Numbered from the stretch's first letter, positions 1 through 5,500 are shown. The stretch: 7,181 nt of DNA from Candidatus Bathyarchaeota archaeon (GCA_030601645.1 JAUWBQ010000092.1:1-7181), one strand, 5' to 3'. Numbers and translations: made by a program. The notes: generated by a model not told the origin, from the sequence alone.

Positions 1-561
1 GCGGACAAGCTGGATCAGCTCAAAGCCGCGACGACCGTTGTGGAGGATGCCTTCAAGAAGGAGCGACCGGCCCAGTACTTCGCAGCCATCATGAGTGGTG
101 AGACGACCGAGGCACCCAAGATACTCAGGAGGGAGGCCGCCGAGGCCATGGAGATCGAGCAGCCCAACATAGGTTCGAAATACCTCTCTGAGAGAGCCAC
201 GGGCATTGTGGAAGGAAAGCGATCCTATGGCTTCGTCGCAACTCTAGAGGTTAAGGACGAAGCGGGGAAACCCTTGGATCTTGGGTATGAGGCGCTGGAG
301 AGGATGAGACTGGAGGTGCAGTCAAACTTCCCGGAGGTCTCCCGGGTGCTCTATTTGATAAGCGGGAGGGAGAACGACGAGGGCTATCTCGTGGCGATGA
401 GGGCCGTGGAGACCCAGGACTTCCTCACGGCGGAGGTCTCCCAGATCCCCTGGCAGACGCTTGATGGTGCAGCCAAGAAGATCCTGAGCACCTGTCCGAA
501 AGTGGTAAAAGTCTATTACGACGTTACGCCGAAGCCTCCCGCCACCGTGGAGTTCGAATAA
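1..561 (+). CDS. guaA: GMP synthetase ATP-pyrophosphatase/dimerization region, C-terminal part (5' truncated)
   Basis: The reading frame is open from base 1 and ends at TAA 559-561, so only the last 186 residues are present. GMP synthetase aminates XMP to GMP using ATP and ammonia in purine synthesis, in the cytosol. The match is to the family's C-terminal domain: a QYFA segment (fragment residues 25-28), a TG-x3-G-x-RSY segment (residues 67-76), an AMR-V-x3-DF-TAE strand (residues 132-145), and the diagnostic ending DVTPKPPATVEFE (residues 174-186), which binds the nucleotide and forms the dimer in this family. The region between QYFA and the end is longer than in ordinary archaeal subunit B. 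It reads as two successive copies of the dimerization fold (about residues 66-123 and 127-186), as in the larger eukaryotic enzyme. The ATP P-loop would lie upstream, outside the window. A GuaA-like paralogue of the kind annotated as 'ExsB family' is the alternative. The gene converges with the aldolase across a 16-base gap. Confidence 0.82.
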   Translation, partial: ADKLDQLKAATTVVEDAFKKERPAQYFAAIMSGETTEAPKILRREAAEAMEIEQPNIGSKYLSERATGIVEGKRSYGFVATLEVKDEAGKPLDLGYEALERMRLEVQSNFPEVSRVLYLISGRENDEGYLVAMRAVETQDFLTAEVSQIPWQTLDGAAKKILSTCPKVVKVYYDVTPKPPATVEFE

Positions 562-577
562 GAGAGGGATGTATGGG

Positions 578-1330
578 CTATTTCAAGCCCAGCTTCTCCA
601 TCTGGGCGAGGACTCCGTTCTTCAAGTATATCAGATCGTTCCCGATGGTGATGAAGTTATAGCCCTTCTCCATGCGATCCTCTATCGTCTTCCCCGATGC
701 CTGGTGGATCCCTGTGGCCTTTCCTGCGGCCTTGGTGGCGTCGAAGACCCGGTCTATAGCCTTCTGCACCTCTGGGTGGGATTGATTCCCTAGGTGGCCA
801 TAGGATGCAGATAGGTCGGCTGGACCGATGTAGCTGACATCGACGCCCTCGACTGAGACGATCTCCTCGATTTTCTCGACGGCCTCCTTGGTCTCGATCT
901 GGCAAATGACCAAGATCTCATCGTCAGCCGTCTCGTAATATTCAGAGTCGAACATCGAAGCTCTCCTAGGGCCGCACCCCCTCAGACCTTTGGGGGCATA
1001 CCTTGTCGCCTTTACGGCCAGCTCAGCTTGCTCCTTGTTGTTGACCCAAGGGACGACTACGCCGTACGCGCCGATGTCCAGAGCCCGCTTGATAGCGACA
1101 ATGTCGTTCCACCAAGCCCGGACGATGGGGGTGGTCTTGCTGTCGCCCCTCATAGCTTGCATCAGGGTCTGGGCCATGTAGATGTCAAGAGGGCTGTGCT
1201 CGGTGTCGAAGACGAAGTAGTCGAAACCAAGGGAAGACAACATCTCCGTCGCCATTGGGCTCTCGACCGTGATCCACGTGCCGTAGACCTGTTCTCCTCG
1301 GCTCAACCTCCTTTTGAGTTCGTTCCTCAT
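578..1330 (-). CDS. HpcH/HpaI-family aldolase (2-keto-3-deoxy acid aldolase type)
   Basis: This 250-residue cytosolic protein belongs to the metal-dependent class II aldolases that cleave or form 2-keto-3-deoxy acids, such as 4-hydroxy-2-oxoheptanedioate or 2-dehydro-3-deoxyglucarate. The whole family pattern is visible: FDTEHSP with the catalytic histidine at H45, an arginine in VRAWWN (R71) that binds the keto acid, GVVVPWVNN (90-98), the GLRGCGPRRA segment (115-124), the metal ligand E146 in CQIET, and D172 in GPADLSAS (169-176). Length and motif spacing agree with full-length family members. The ATG at 1330 is preceded by GGAG nine bases upstream, and a TATA-like element lies about 45-50 bases upstream. 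The gene ends in TAG, which here is a normal stop. It lies downstream of a small membrane protein and a creatininase-type hydrolase on the same strand, but promoter-like elements in the gaps suggest separate transcription. The substrate cannot be read from the sequence; the W at position 95 and the CGPRRA segment differ from the best-known E. coli enzymes. Confidence 0.93.
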   Translation of the reverse strand: MRNELKRRLSRGEQVYGTWITVESPMATEMLSSLGFDYFVFDTEHSPLDIYMAQTLMQAMRGDSKTTPIVRAWWNDIVAIKRALDIGAYGVVVPWVNNKEQAELAVKATRYAPKGLRGCGPRRASMFDSEYYETADDEILVICQIETKEAVEKIEEIVSVEGVDVSYIGPADLSASYGHLGNQSHPEVQKAIDRVFDATKAAGKATGIHQASGKTIEDRMEKGYNFITIGNDLIYLKNGVLAQMEKLGLK

Positions 1331-1373
1331 TATTTTATTCTCCAGAACGGTTCTATTTAGGGTGAAAGGAACA

Positions 1374-1383
1374 GGTATATATC
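1374..1383 (-). promoter_or_regulatory. TATA-like element upstream of the aldolase
   Basis: On the minus strand this reads GATATATACC, about 45-50 bases upstream of the aldolase ATG at 1330. Archaeal transcription usually starts about 25 bases downstream of the TATA centre. That gives a leader of roughly 20-25 bases, enough to carry the GGAG ribosome site at 1340-1343. This is inferred from sequence only. Confidence 0.5.
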
Positions 1384-1429
1384 ATTCACGCATGTTTGGG
1401 GCAGGACATATGCCCATGCGATAATTTAT

Positions 1430-1561
1430 TCAATATTCCTCGTCGGATGACCTATCCTTGATGAACCAGTAGGACATCAGGAGGATCTTGTAAAGGGCGT
1501 AGACGCCGAAAATATTCGTCCCTATGATCAGAAGTAACCTAACCGGATCGTTAATCTCCAT
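1430..1561 (-). CDS. Small single-span membrane protein (43 residues)
   Basis: The start ATG is at 1561 and the stop TGA at 1432-1430. I do not recognise a family. The product has a short acidic N terminus (MEIND), one long hydrophobic segment at about residues 8-34 (rich in L, I, V, Y, ending SYWFI), and a charged tail (KDRSSDEEY). That is the layout of a one-pass membrane protein. Support for a real gene comes from a clear TATA-like element 33-41 bases upstream (1594-1602), a compact frame that ends cleanly in a hydrophilic tail, and placement in a gap that otherwise holds nothing. There is no strong ribosome site, so a short-leader or leaderless transcript is likely. It lies between the creatininase-type gene (80 bases upstream) and the aldolase (about 100 bases downstream) on the same strand. 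Its function is unknown; it could be a regulator or subunit of a membrane complex, but nothing here shows that. Confidence 0.62.
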   Translation of the reverse strand: MEINDPVRLLLIIGTNIFGVYALYKILLMSYWFIKDRSSDEEY

Positions 1562-1593
1562 GAGGCTTCAACTACACTTCACTATCCACACGT

Positions 1594-1602
1594 AAATATA
1601 AA
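1594..1602 (-). promoter_or_regulatory. TATA box for the small membrane protein
   Basis: The minus strand reads TTTATATTT, close to the archaeal TATA consensus. The small protein's ATG is at 1561, so the predicted transcription start (about 25 bases downstream) falls around 1570-1575 and leaves a leader of only about 10 bases. It lies in the gap after the creatininase-type gene's stop codon, so it could start a transcript independent of that gene. Confidence 0.55.
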
Positions 1603-1640
1603 TCCTAGCGAATACAGACCGAAACTGACAGAAAAGAAGG

Positions 1641-2399
1641 TTATTGGGTGGAGATGTACTCGACCAGAGCATATGCCAAGTCCTCGATGTATCGTTTTCC
1701 ATGTTCCTTCCTGGCATTGGCTGGGTCGCCGATCACCCCGATGAGGGAGAGAGCGTCGATCCCACCCTCGAAAATCTTGTCTGCCTCCTTCTCGGTGAAC
1801 GCTCCCACATAGCCTGTCGCCTCAGGGATCCTTTCCTCCTTCACCAGGTCCCCCCTGATCCACATCACCATGGAGACCTCGGACTCTCCAGCGTGTGCAC
1901 CCGACTCTTCTGGGGTCACGCCTAGCTTAGCGCTCGTAGTTTGCAGGATCTCTACGAACCGCTGGAGGTCGGTGTAAGCCACGATCTTTACCTCGGGGTG
2001 GGATCTCTTTAGGTCGTCAGATATCTCCGCGAGGGGTCCGAAGTTCCCCCCGTGGGTGGGGATGATGACCACCCTCTTGAAGCCGTGCCTCGCCAGGCAG
2101 TCGACGTAGTCTACGATCACACTCTGGAGGGTTTCCCTCCTCAGGGATATGGTCCCGGGGAACTTCATGTGGTGCTCTGAGCAACCCAGGTTCACGGTCG
2201 GGCCCTTCAGAGCCTTTCCCAGCTTGTATGCCACAGACAGAGCGAGCTCGTCGCCTAGGAGGGCATCAGTGAAAACTGGTAGACACGGACCGTGCTGCTC
2301 GTTGCTGCCGACCGCAAAGACCACGGTCTCATAGCCTGACTCCAGAGCTGTTTTAATGTCAGGCGAAGTCAGCTCCGCAAGGTTCACGTTGTCGAGCAT
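1641..2399 (-). CDS. Creatininase-family metal-dependent amidohydrolase
   Basis: This 252-residue soluble protein is full length for the creatininase family, which uses two metal ions to hydrolyse amide bonds. Family members include creatinine amidohydrolase, the archaeal formamide hydrolase ArfB of the riboflavin/F420 route, and the mycofactocin peptidase MftE. Visible motifs are GSNEQHGP (residues 31-38) with metal ligands E34 and H36, D45 in FTDALLGDE, the HH-x2-FPGTISL strand (76-86), THGGN (115-119) with H116, and GAHAGESEVS (167-176) with H169 and E172. All expected ligands are present, so the enzyme should be active. The ATG at 2399 is supported by a GGTGAT ribosome site five bases upstream (2405-2410). 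The gene is transcribed away from the broken gene at 2482. Sequence alone does not separate ArfB-like from other amidohydrolase roles. The usual NGHGGN is PTHGGN here, and the position after HGP is C39 rather than the more common histidine. Confidence 0.93.
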   Translation of the reverse strand: MLDNVNLAELTSPDIKTALESGYETVVFAVGSNEQHGPCLPVFTDALLGDELALSVAYKLGKALKGPTVNLGCSEHHMKFPGTISLRRETLQSVIVDYVDCLARHGFKRVVIIPTHGGNFGPLAEISDDLKRSHPEVKIVAYTDLQRFVEILQTTSAKLGVTPEESGAHAGESEVSMVMWIRGDLVKEERIPEATGYVGAFTEKEADKIFEGGIDALSLIGVIGDPANARKEHGKRYIEDLAYALVEYISTQ

Positions 2400-2481
2400 A
2401 TCAAATCACCTAACGTCTATCCGGACACTCTCAAAGCTTTAACATTGATCATCCAAAACATGTCAATGTGTGTTCACTCCA

Positions 2482-2919
2482 ATGTTGAAGGGTCTACCAG
2501 TCGTCTTCGAGGGGCGGAGGATAACTCTCAAGGTGTAAGGACGATACCTGTATCCCGTCCATAAGAGGATCAACGGCAGAAAGATGGTCGTATACTCGGA
2601 CACCGGGAGAGAGGAGGAGATCAACTACGATCGAGCCGAAGACTATGAGCTTGATGACCCCTGGAAGAGGATGGCTCTGCTGCGGCCTGCCAGGGCCATG
2701 AAATGCCCCTATTATGAACCAGCAGAGGGCGGCGTTGAGAAGTGCAGTGTCGCGATCTGCACAGACAGTGAGCTGCTTGGCTTCTCGGAAGGAGATGTCA
2801 AGCGGGTTCCCTTCGACCCCGGTAGACTTAGACCGTTGTAGGAGAGAGTGAAGGAGTTTCAGGAGAAGTCAGAATGGAAGGATCTAATAGAGAGAGGTGT
2901 GAGAAAAGTTCTATCCTAG
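2482..2919 (+). pseudogene. Broken gene of unknown family, interrupted by two in-frame stops
   Basis: One frame runs from ATG 2482 to TAG 2917-2919 and would encode about 145 residues, but TAA at 2536-2538 and TAG at 2839-2841 interrupt it. Reading through both stops gives continuous protein-like sequence. The first part is MLKGLPVVFEGRRITLKV. After the TAA it continues GRYLYPVHKRINGRK and on through an acidic stretch and a three-cysteine region (C-P-Y-Y, then cysteines 13 and 18 residues later). After the TAG it ends in a charged helix-like tail (ERVKEFQEKSEWKDLIERG). I do not recognise the family. The longest intact piece, ATG 2584 to 2841, would give an 85-residue protein and might be called as a gene, but it has no clear ribosome site. 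Stop recoding is unlikely because two different stop codons would both need to be read, and TAG ends the aldolase and the 38-residue protein normally. The frame ends 23 bases before TatD. Confidence 0.55.
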
Positions 2920-2942
2920 GTCCATAGTAAACATTTTCATTG

Positions 2943-3710
2943 ATGAGAGATATAGCAGTTTTAGACATGTATTCGGAGAGCCACTGTCACCTGAGAAGTA
3001 TCGGCGAGGAAGCGGTCTCGAAGGCTGAAAAAGCAGGCGTCAAGCTCGTGCTCACGGCTGGAATAGACGTTTTGTCATCGGAAGAGGCGGTGAAGACCGC
3101 TGGCAAGTTCAGGATCGTGAAGGGATGCGTGGGCATACACCCCTGGAGGGCGGACACCTACAGCGATGTTGCGTTGAATCTGCTCGGGGAACTGGCGAAA
3201 GACCCTGAGGTTGTCGCGATCAGCGAGATCGGGCTGGACTACGTGGGGCGGAGGACTCCCGAATGGGAGTTCACGGAGGAGTACGTCGGCCCAGAGGTCC
3301 AGAAGAACGCTATGAGAGGGCAGATCGGGCTTGCGAAGGAGCTTGGGCTGCCAGTGCTCGTGCACGACAGGACCCCCGGAGAGGAGGTTCTGGACATTCT
3401 CGATGAGGAGGGAATCATCGAGGTCGGCGCCGCCATCCACGGATTCAGCAAGGGTCCTGAGTATGCCAGGAGATGCGTGGAGATGGGGGTCTACCTCTCC
3501 ATAGGGAAGAGGTCCATAGAGGCGGGAAACGAGGACCTAATGGAGGCCATCCGCCAGACCCCCCTCGAATGGCTCCTCACAGAAACAGATTCAGGAGACC
3601 CGACCGGAGTCATCGTCGTGGCCGAGAAGATCGCCGAGCTGAAAGGCATCACCACAGAGCAGGCAGGCAAGGCTGCCACGGACAACCTGAAGAGACTCAT
3701 AAGGCTATGA
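2943..3710 (+). CDS. TatD-like metal-dependent hydrolase (TIM barrel)
   Basis: This 255-residue protein is of the amidohydrolase/TatD type, a family of divalent-metal phosphoesterases and DNases; archaeal relatives are often labelled only as predicted TIM-barrel hydrolases. With ATG 2943 as residue 1, the metal-site residues are all visible: H14-C-H16 in ESHCHL, E95 in SEIGLDY, H141 in VLVHDR, H166 in IHGFSKG, and D216 in TETDSGDP. A GIHPW segment (64-68) is also typical. Length is normal for the family and no key residue is missing. A TTG lies directly before the ATG (2940) and a second in-frame ATG lies at 2967; 2943 keeps the complete first beta strand (IAVLDMY) before HxH. No ribosome site is evident, so translation may be leaderless or depend on an upstream transcript through the broken gene. 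The transcript probably ends at the hairpin/T-run overlapping and following the stop codon. The natural substrate is unknown. Confidence 0.9.
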   Translation: MRDIAVLDMYSESHCHLRSIGEEAVSKAEKAGVKLVLTAGIDVLSSEEAVKTAGKFRIVKGCVGIHPWRADTYSDVALNLLGELAKDPEVVAISEIGLDYVGRRTPEWEFTEEYVGPEVQKNAMRGQIGLAKELGLPVLVHDRTPGEEVLDILDEEGIIEVGAAIHGFSKGPEYARRCVEMGVYLSIGKRSIEAGNEDLMEAIRQTPLEWLLTETDSGDPTGVIVVAEKIAELKGITTEQAGKAATDNLKRLIRL

Positions 3711-3730
3711 CAAGCCTTTTCCCCTTTTTT
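3701..3730 (+). terminator. Hairpin plus T-run terminator after the TatD-like gene
   Basis: AAGGCT (3701-3706) pairs with AGCCTT (3713-3718) across a six-base loop that contains most of the stop codon. It is followed by TTCCCC and a run of six T (3725-3730). The stem overlaps the last sense codons. T-rich tracts alone can end archaeal transcripts, so the T-run is the stronger part of this call. Confidence 0.6.
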
Positions 3731-3789
3731 CGAGCCTAAAAATAATATCCTCCGAACGCCAGACTTTGCCACAGGGTGAGATCCTGTCA

Positions 3790-4527
3790 TTAGGCATCAG
3801 AGGCAGATTCGTAGTAGGATTCGACGGCAGGCGCGCGCGCAGTGGAAGTAGATCTCTCTGCCATTCGCCGTGATGTGGAACTCCCCTATATCCACATCGA
3901 CGTTGAGACGCTCCCCGCCGTGCCTGATGTTAGAGGCCTCACCATCTTGGATATTGGCCATCCAGAGGTCGATCTCCCTCAAATTACCCATCCTGACGGA
4001 GCAGAACCATATCTCGCCATCTCCCACCCATTGACAGCCATCCAACGAGACCCCCTCCTCAATGAGCACGACCCTCTTGGCCTCCCCCCACTCGCCACCG
4101 GTCTTCTTAGAGTACCATATCCCCGTGACTCCGTCGACGATCTGCAGCTCTGCCGGCACCGAGGGATCGGGCGTGAAGAAGAAATAGTACTCTTCTCCGG
4201 TAGGCGTGATGAAGGGAGAGTCCTTCGCGCCAGCGGTATTGATGGTGTAGGGTATGGGGACCTGCTCATCCCACAGAGGAGAGTGGAGGACAGGTGGATA
4301 TGGGCTGTCTCCGTGGTCACCTTAACTGCGTCTGCCGGGATCAGGTTCAACCGATCTGTGGGAGGCTCAGACTCGAGGGCCTCAGGCTCCTCAGGCCCTG
4401 TGATGTCGGTATCTGAGCCCCGGCTCCCGGTCTCATCTGGCTTGATCCCTGATTTCAGAAGTTTGACGCCCACTACGCCCAAGATTAAAACTACGATTAT
4501 CAGAGCCAGCGTCTTCGATCTGATCAT
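3790..4527 (-). pseudogene. Exported beta-propeller (PD40/WD40-like) protein, frameshifted and truncated
   Basis: The ATG at 4527 opens a frame with an N-terminal membrane segment (about residues 6-24), a low-complexity acidic linker, and IPADAVKV. Continuation as propeller sequence requires a switch to a second frame around 4303-4307. That frame is closed upstream by a stop at 4322-4324 but then reads PYPPVLHSPLWDEQVPIPY, INTAGAKDSPFITPTGEE, YYFFFTPDPS, DGVTGIWYSKK, SLDGCQW, EIWFCSVR, GEFHI and IYFHCAR. These match a widespread uncharacterised family of exported archaeal and bacterial propeller proteins, in which repeated GxELYF-type blades face the outside of the cell. A single missing base restores a family-like join (VTTET, D, PYPPV). 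Shortly after YFHCAR the frame collapses at a GC repeat (3831-3840) and the remaining blades, expected to be more than 100 residues, are absent. It ends at TGA 3799-3797 in the main frame or TAA 3792-3790 in the third frame. The intact second-frame piece (3797-4159, GTG start) is a fragment and is unlikely to be a separate gene. The whole is convergent with TatD. Confidence 0.8.
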
Positions 4528-4561
4528 GGGAGTGTTCCGCCTCTCCGATAGTTCATTCTTG

Positions 4562-4571
4562 TTTAAAATAA
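4562..4571 (-). promoter_or_regulatory. TATA-like element upstream of the propeller pseudogene
   Basis: The minus strand reads TTATTTTAAA, 35-44 bases upstream of the ATG at 4527. A purine-rich GGAGAGG lies 14-20 bases before the ATG, somewhat far for a ribosome site. The promoter may outlive the gene, so the broken frame could still be transcribed. Confidence 0.4.
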
Positions 4572-4675
4572 CTGATGGAGCACAGATAATTTATGGTCTT
4601 TTAACATGTATAGCCTACCTTGTTTTTTCCCTTTTTTGGAATCATATGCGAAGAATGGGAAAAAAGACCTGTATT

Positions 4676-4739
4676 CGCCATGAGGGGGAAAACCCTTGCT
4701 GTTTTCGTTAGAGAAGCCTTATATCTGTTTTTCATGGCG
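4676..4739. repeat. Inverted repeat enclosing a TATA box
   Basis: CGCCATGA (4676-4683) is perfectly complementary to TCATGGCG (4732-4739), with 48 bases between. The outer bases ATT (4673-4675) and AAT (4741-4743) extend the stem by three pairs past a single bulged T. The TATA box of the 38-residue protein lies between the arms and the predicted transcription start lies just past the right arm. It could be a pair of operator half-sites or an RNA structure; chance is also possible for an 8-bp match. Confidence 0.45.
4719..4725 (+). promoter_or_regulatory. TATA box for the 38-residue membrane protein
   Basis: TTATATC lies about 45 bases upstream of the ATG at 4767, preceded by a purine-rich GAGAAG that could act as a TFB-recognition element. 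The predicted transcription start is near 4748, giving a leader of about 20 bases that contains the GGTGA ribosome site. Confidence 0.5.
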
Positions 4740-4766
4740 TAATAGCTAATATAACGGGTGAAAAAG

Positions 4767-4883
4767 ATGAAGAGAAGGGTCGTGGGATACCTGCTATCTG
4801 CGGCATCGGTCTACCTGACGATGGATTTCCTCACCAAGCTGTTCCTAGAGATATTGAGCAACTTCACCGTCTCCGTGATATAG
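4767..4883 (+). CDS. Small membrane protein (38 residues)
   Basis: The start ATG is at 4767 and the stop TAG at 4881-4883. A GGGTG(A) ribosome site lies six bases before the ATG (4756-4760) and a TATA box lies about 45 bases upstream, so the local signals are complete. The product starts MKRR (positive, expected to stay inside the cell) and has a hydrophobic stretch from about residue 5 to 28 (VVGYLLSAASVYL, TMDFLTKLFL), then a short polar-to-hydrophobic tail ending SVI. That suggests one membrane span or a membrane-lying helix. I do not recognise the family. It stands alone between a gene-free stretch and the DsrE-like pseudogene. The surrounding inverted repeat hints at regulated expression. 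A short frame like this can arise by chance, but the combined ribosome site, promoter and positive-then-hydrophobic layout make a real gene more likely than not. Confidence 0.55.
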   Translation: MKRRVVGYLLSAASVYLTMDFLTKLFLEILSNFTVSVI

Positions 4884-5048
4884 ACTCCTCACGGACGCGG
4901 GAAGCCTCACTGTCTCTGAATATATTGACATCACGAGCACTTGATCACCGAGATTTTTCGTCCATAATCCGATTCCGATATATTGATTCCTTGAAACAAG
5001 GACCATCAGCATTATACTCGTAGGAAGAGGATCGTCGCGTGCAGTGTC

Positions 5049-5412
5049 ATGAGCTGAAAGCTACTTGCGGTCATCCAAACGGGATCGGAAGATCTATACA
5101 AAGGAGATAGGGTCTTCGCCTCGCCCTGAATAAGTATACCAACCCGTTTAGGAAGAGGCTGCTCGACGAGATCAATATGCTCATCTTCGTCATGGTGGTA
5201 GGCATCGTGAACCCGAACATGCCCTTCCACGATGAGTACAAGCAGAGGATCCAGGCCCTGGTCGAAGCAGGTATAGAGGTGGCAGCTTGCGTATCCATCG
5301 CAGGGGCCATCGGCCTTGAGAAAGAGGTAGAAAAGCCGGAATCAAACTCGTCCACGCCTCCGTCTACGCCGAAGAGCATGTCAGCCAGGGCTACACGATA
5401 ATGACATTCTAA
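5049..5412 (+). pseudogene. DsrE/DsrF-like protein, broken by a nonsense codon and two frameshifts
   Basis: Three frames join into one DsrE-like protein. From ATG 5049 the reading is MS, then TGA (5055-5057), then KLLAVIQTGSEDLYKGDRVFA. About 5118-5123 one missing base moves it to the next frame: ALNKYTNPFRKRLLDEINM, LIFVMVVG, then YKQRIQALVEAGIEVAAC and VSIAGAIGLEKEVEK. At the four-A run 5329-5332 a second missing base moves it again: AGIKLVHASVY, AEEHVSQGYTIMTF, TAA 5410-5412. Order and length (about 120 residues) fit the family: an initial KLL-V-IQTG strand, a LDE-x-LIF strand, an L-x-EAGIEV-AC motif with its cysteine, and a final GYT-x-x-TF. Such proteins usually act in sulfur transfer or are small soluble proteins of unknown role. 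The only sizeable intact piece (5177-5401) would end in a frameshifted serine/proline-rich tail and is probably not a functional protein. A TTATACT element at about 5011-5017 could be its old promoter. Confidence 0.75.
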
Positions 5413-5459
5413 GAATCTAGGACGAGTTACTAACTTTCATGCCGAAAACGTTTCTTGGC

Positions 5460-5470
5460 GTTAGATATTA
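5460..5470 (+). promoter_or_regulatory. TATA-like element of the aldo/keto reductase gene
   Basis: GTTAGATATTA lies about 31-41 bases upstream of the GTG at 5501. With a typical 25-base spacing, transcription would start around 5490-5497, almost at the start codon. This agrees with the lack of any ribosome site and suggests a leaderless or very short-leader mRNA. Confidence 0.45.
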
Positions 5471-5500
5471 ATGTGACGCGTACATGAATCGAATGAATTG

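Larger units (their letters stand above)
4572..4766. other. Gene-free stretch with T-runs
   Basis: No protein-like frame is seen on either strand between the propeller pseudogene's promoter and the 38-residue protein. It holds two six-T runs separated by CCC (4623-4637, plus strand), a small AGGG/CCCT hairpin around 4684-4697, the inverted repeat at 4676-4739 and a TATA box at 4719-4725. The T-runs resemble the tract that follows TatD, but no plus-strand gene ends just upstream of them. Confidence 0.5.

Noticed and set aside
574..591. 6-bp hairpin (TGGGCT/AGCCCA) between the convergent GMP synthetase and aldolase genes
   Set aside because: It overlaps the aldolase stop and could suggest a two-way terminator, but neither side has a T-run, so the support is too thin.
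2400..2481. Shared divergent promoter between the amidohydrolase and the broken gene
   Set aside because: The only A/T-rich candidates (around 2432-2442) match the TATA consensus poorly in both directions.
2839..2841. TAG as a pyrrolysine codon in the unknown gene
   Set aside because: The same frame also has a TAA, and TAG ends the aldolase and the 38-residue protein with no coherent sequence beyond. Plain nonsense mutation is simpler.
3842..4711. 289-codon open frame on the plus strand
   Set aside because: It is antisense to the propeller pseudogene, whose minus-strand frames show clear family motifs. The plus translation has no coherent domain and a patchwork composition.
4988..5002. TCCTTG-AAA-CAAGGA hairpin
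   Set aside because: A perfect but short 6-bp stem with no T-run and no fixed position relative to a gene; it may be chance.
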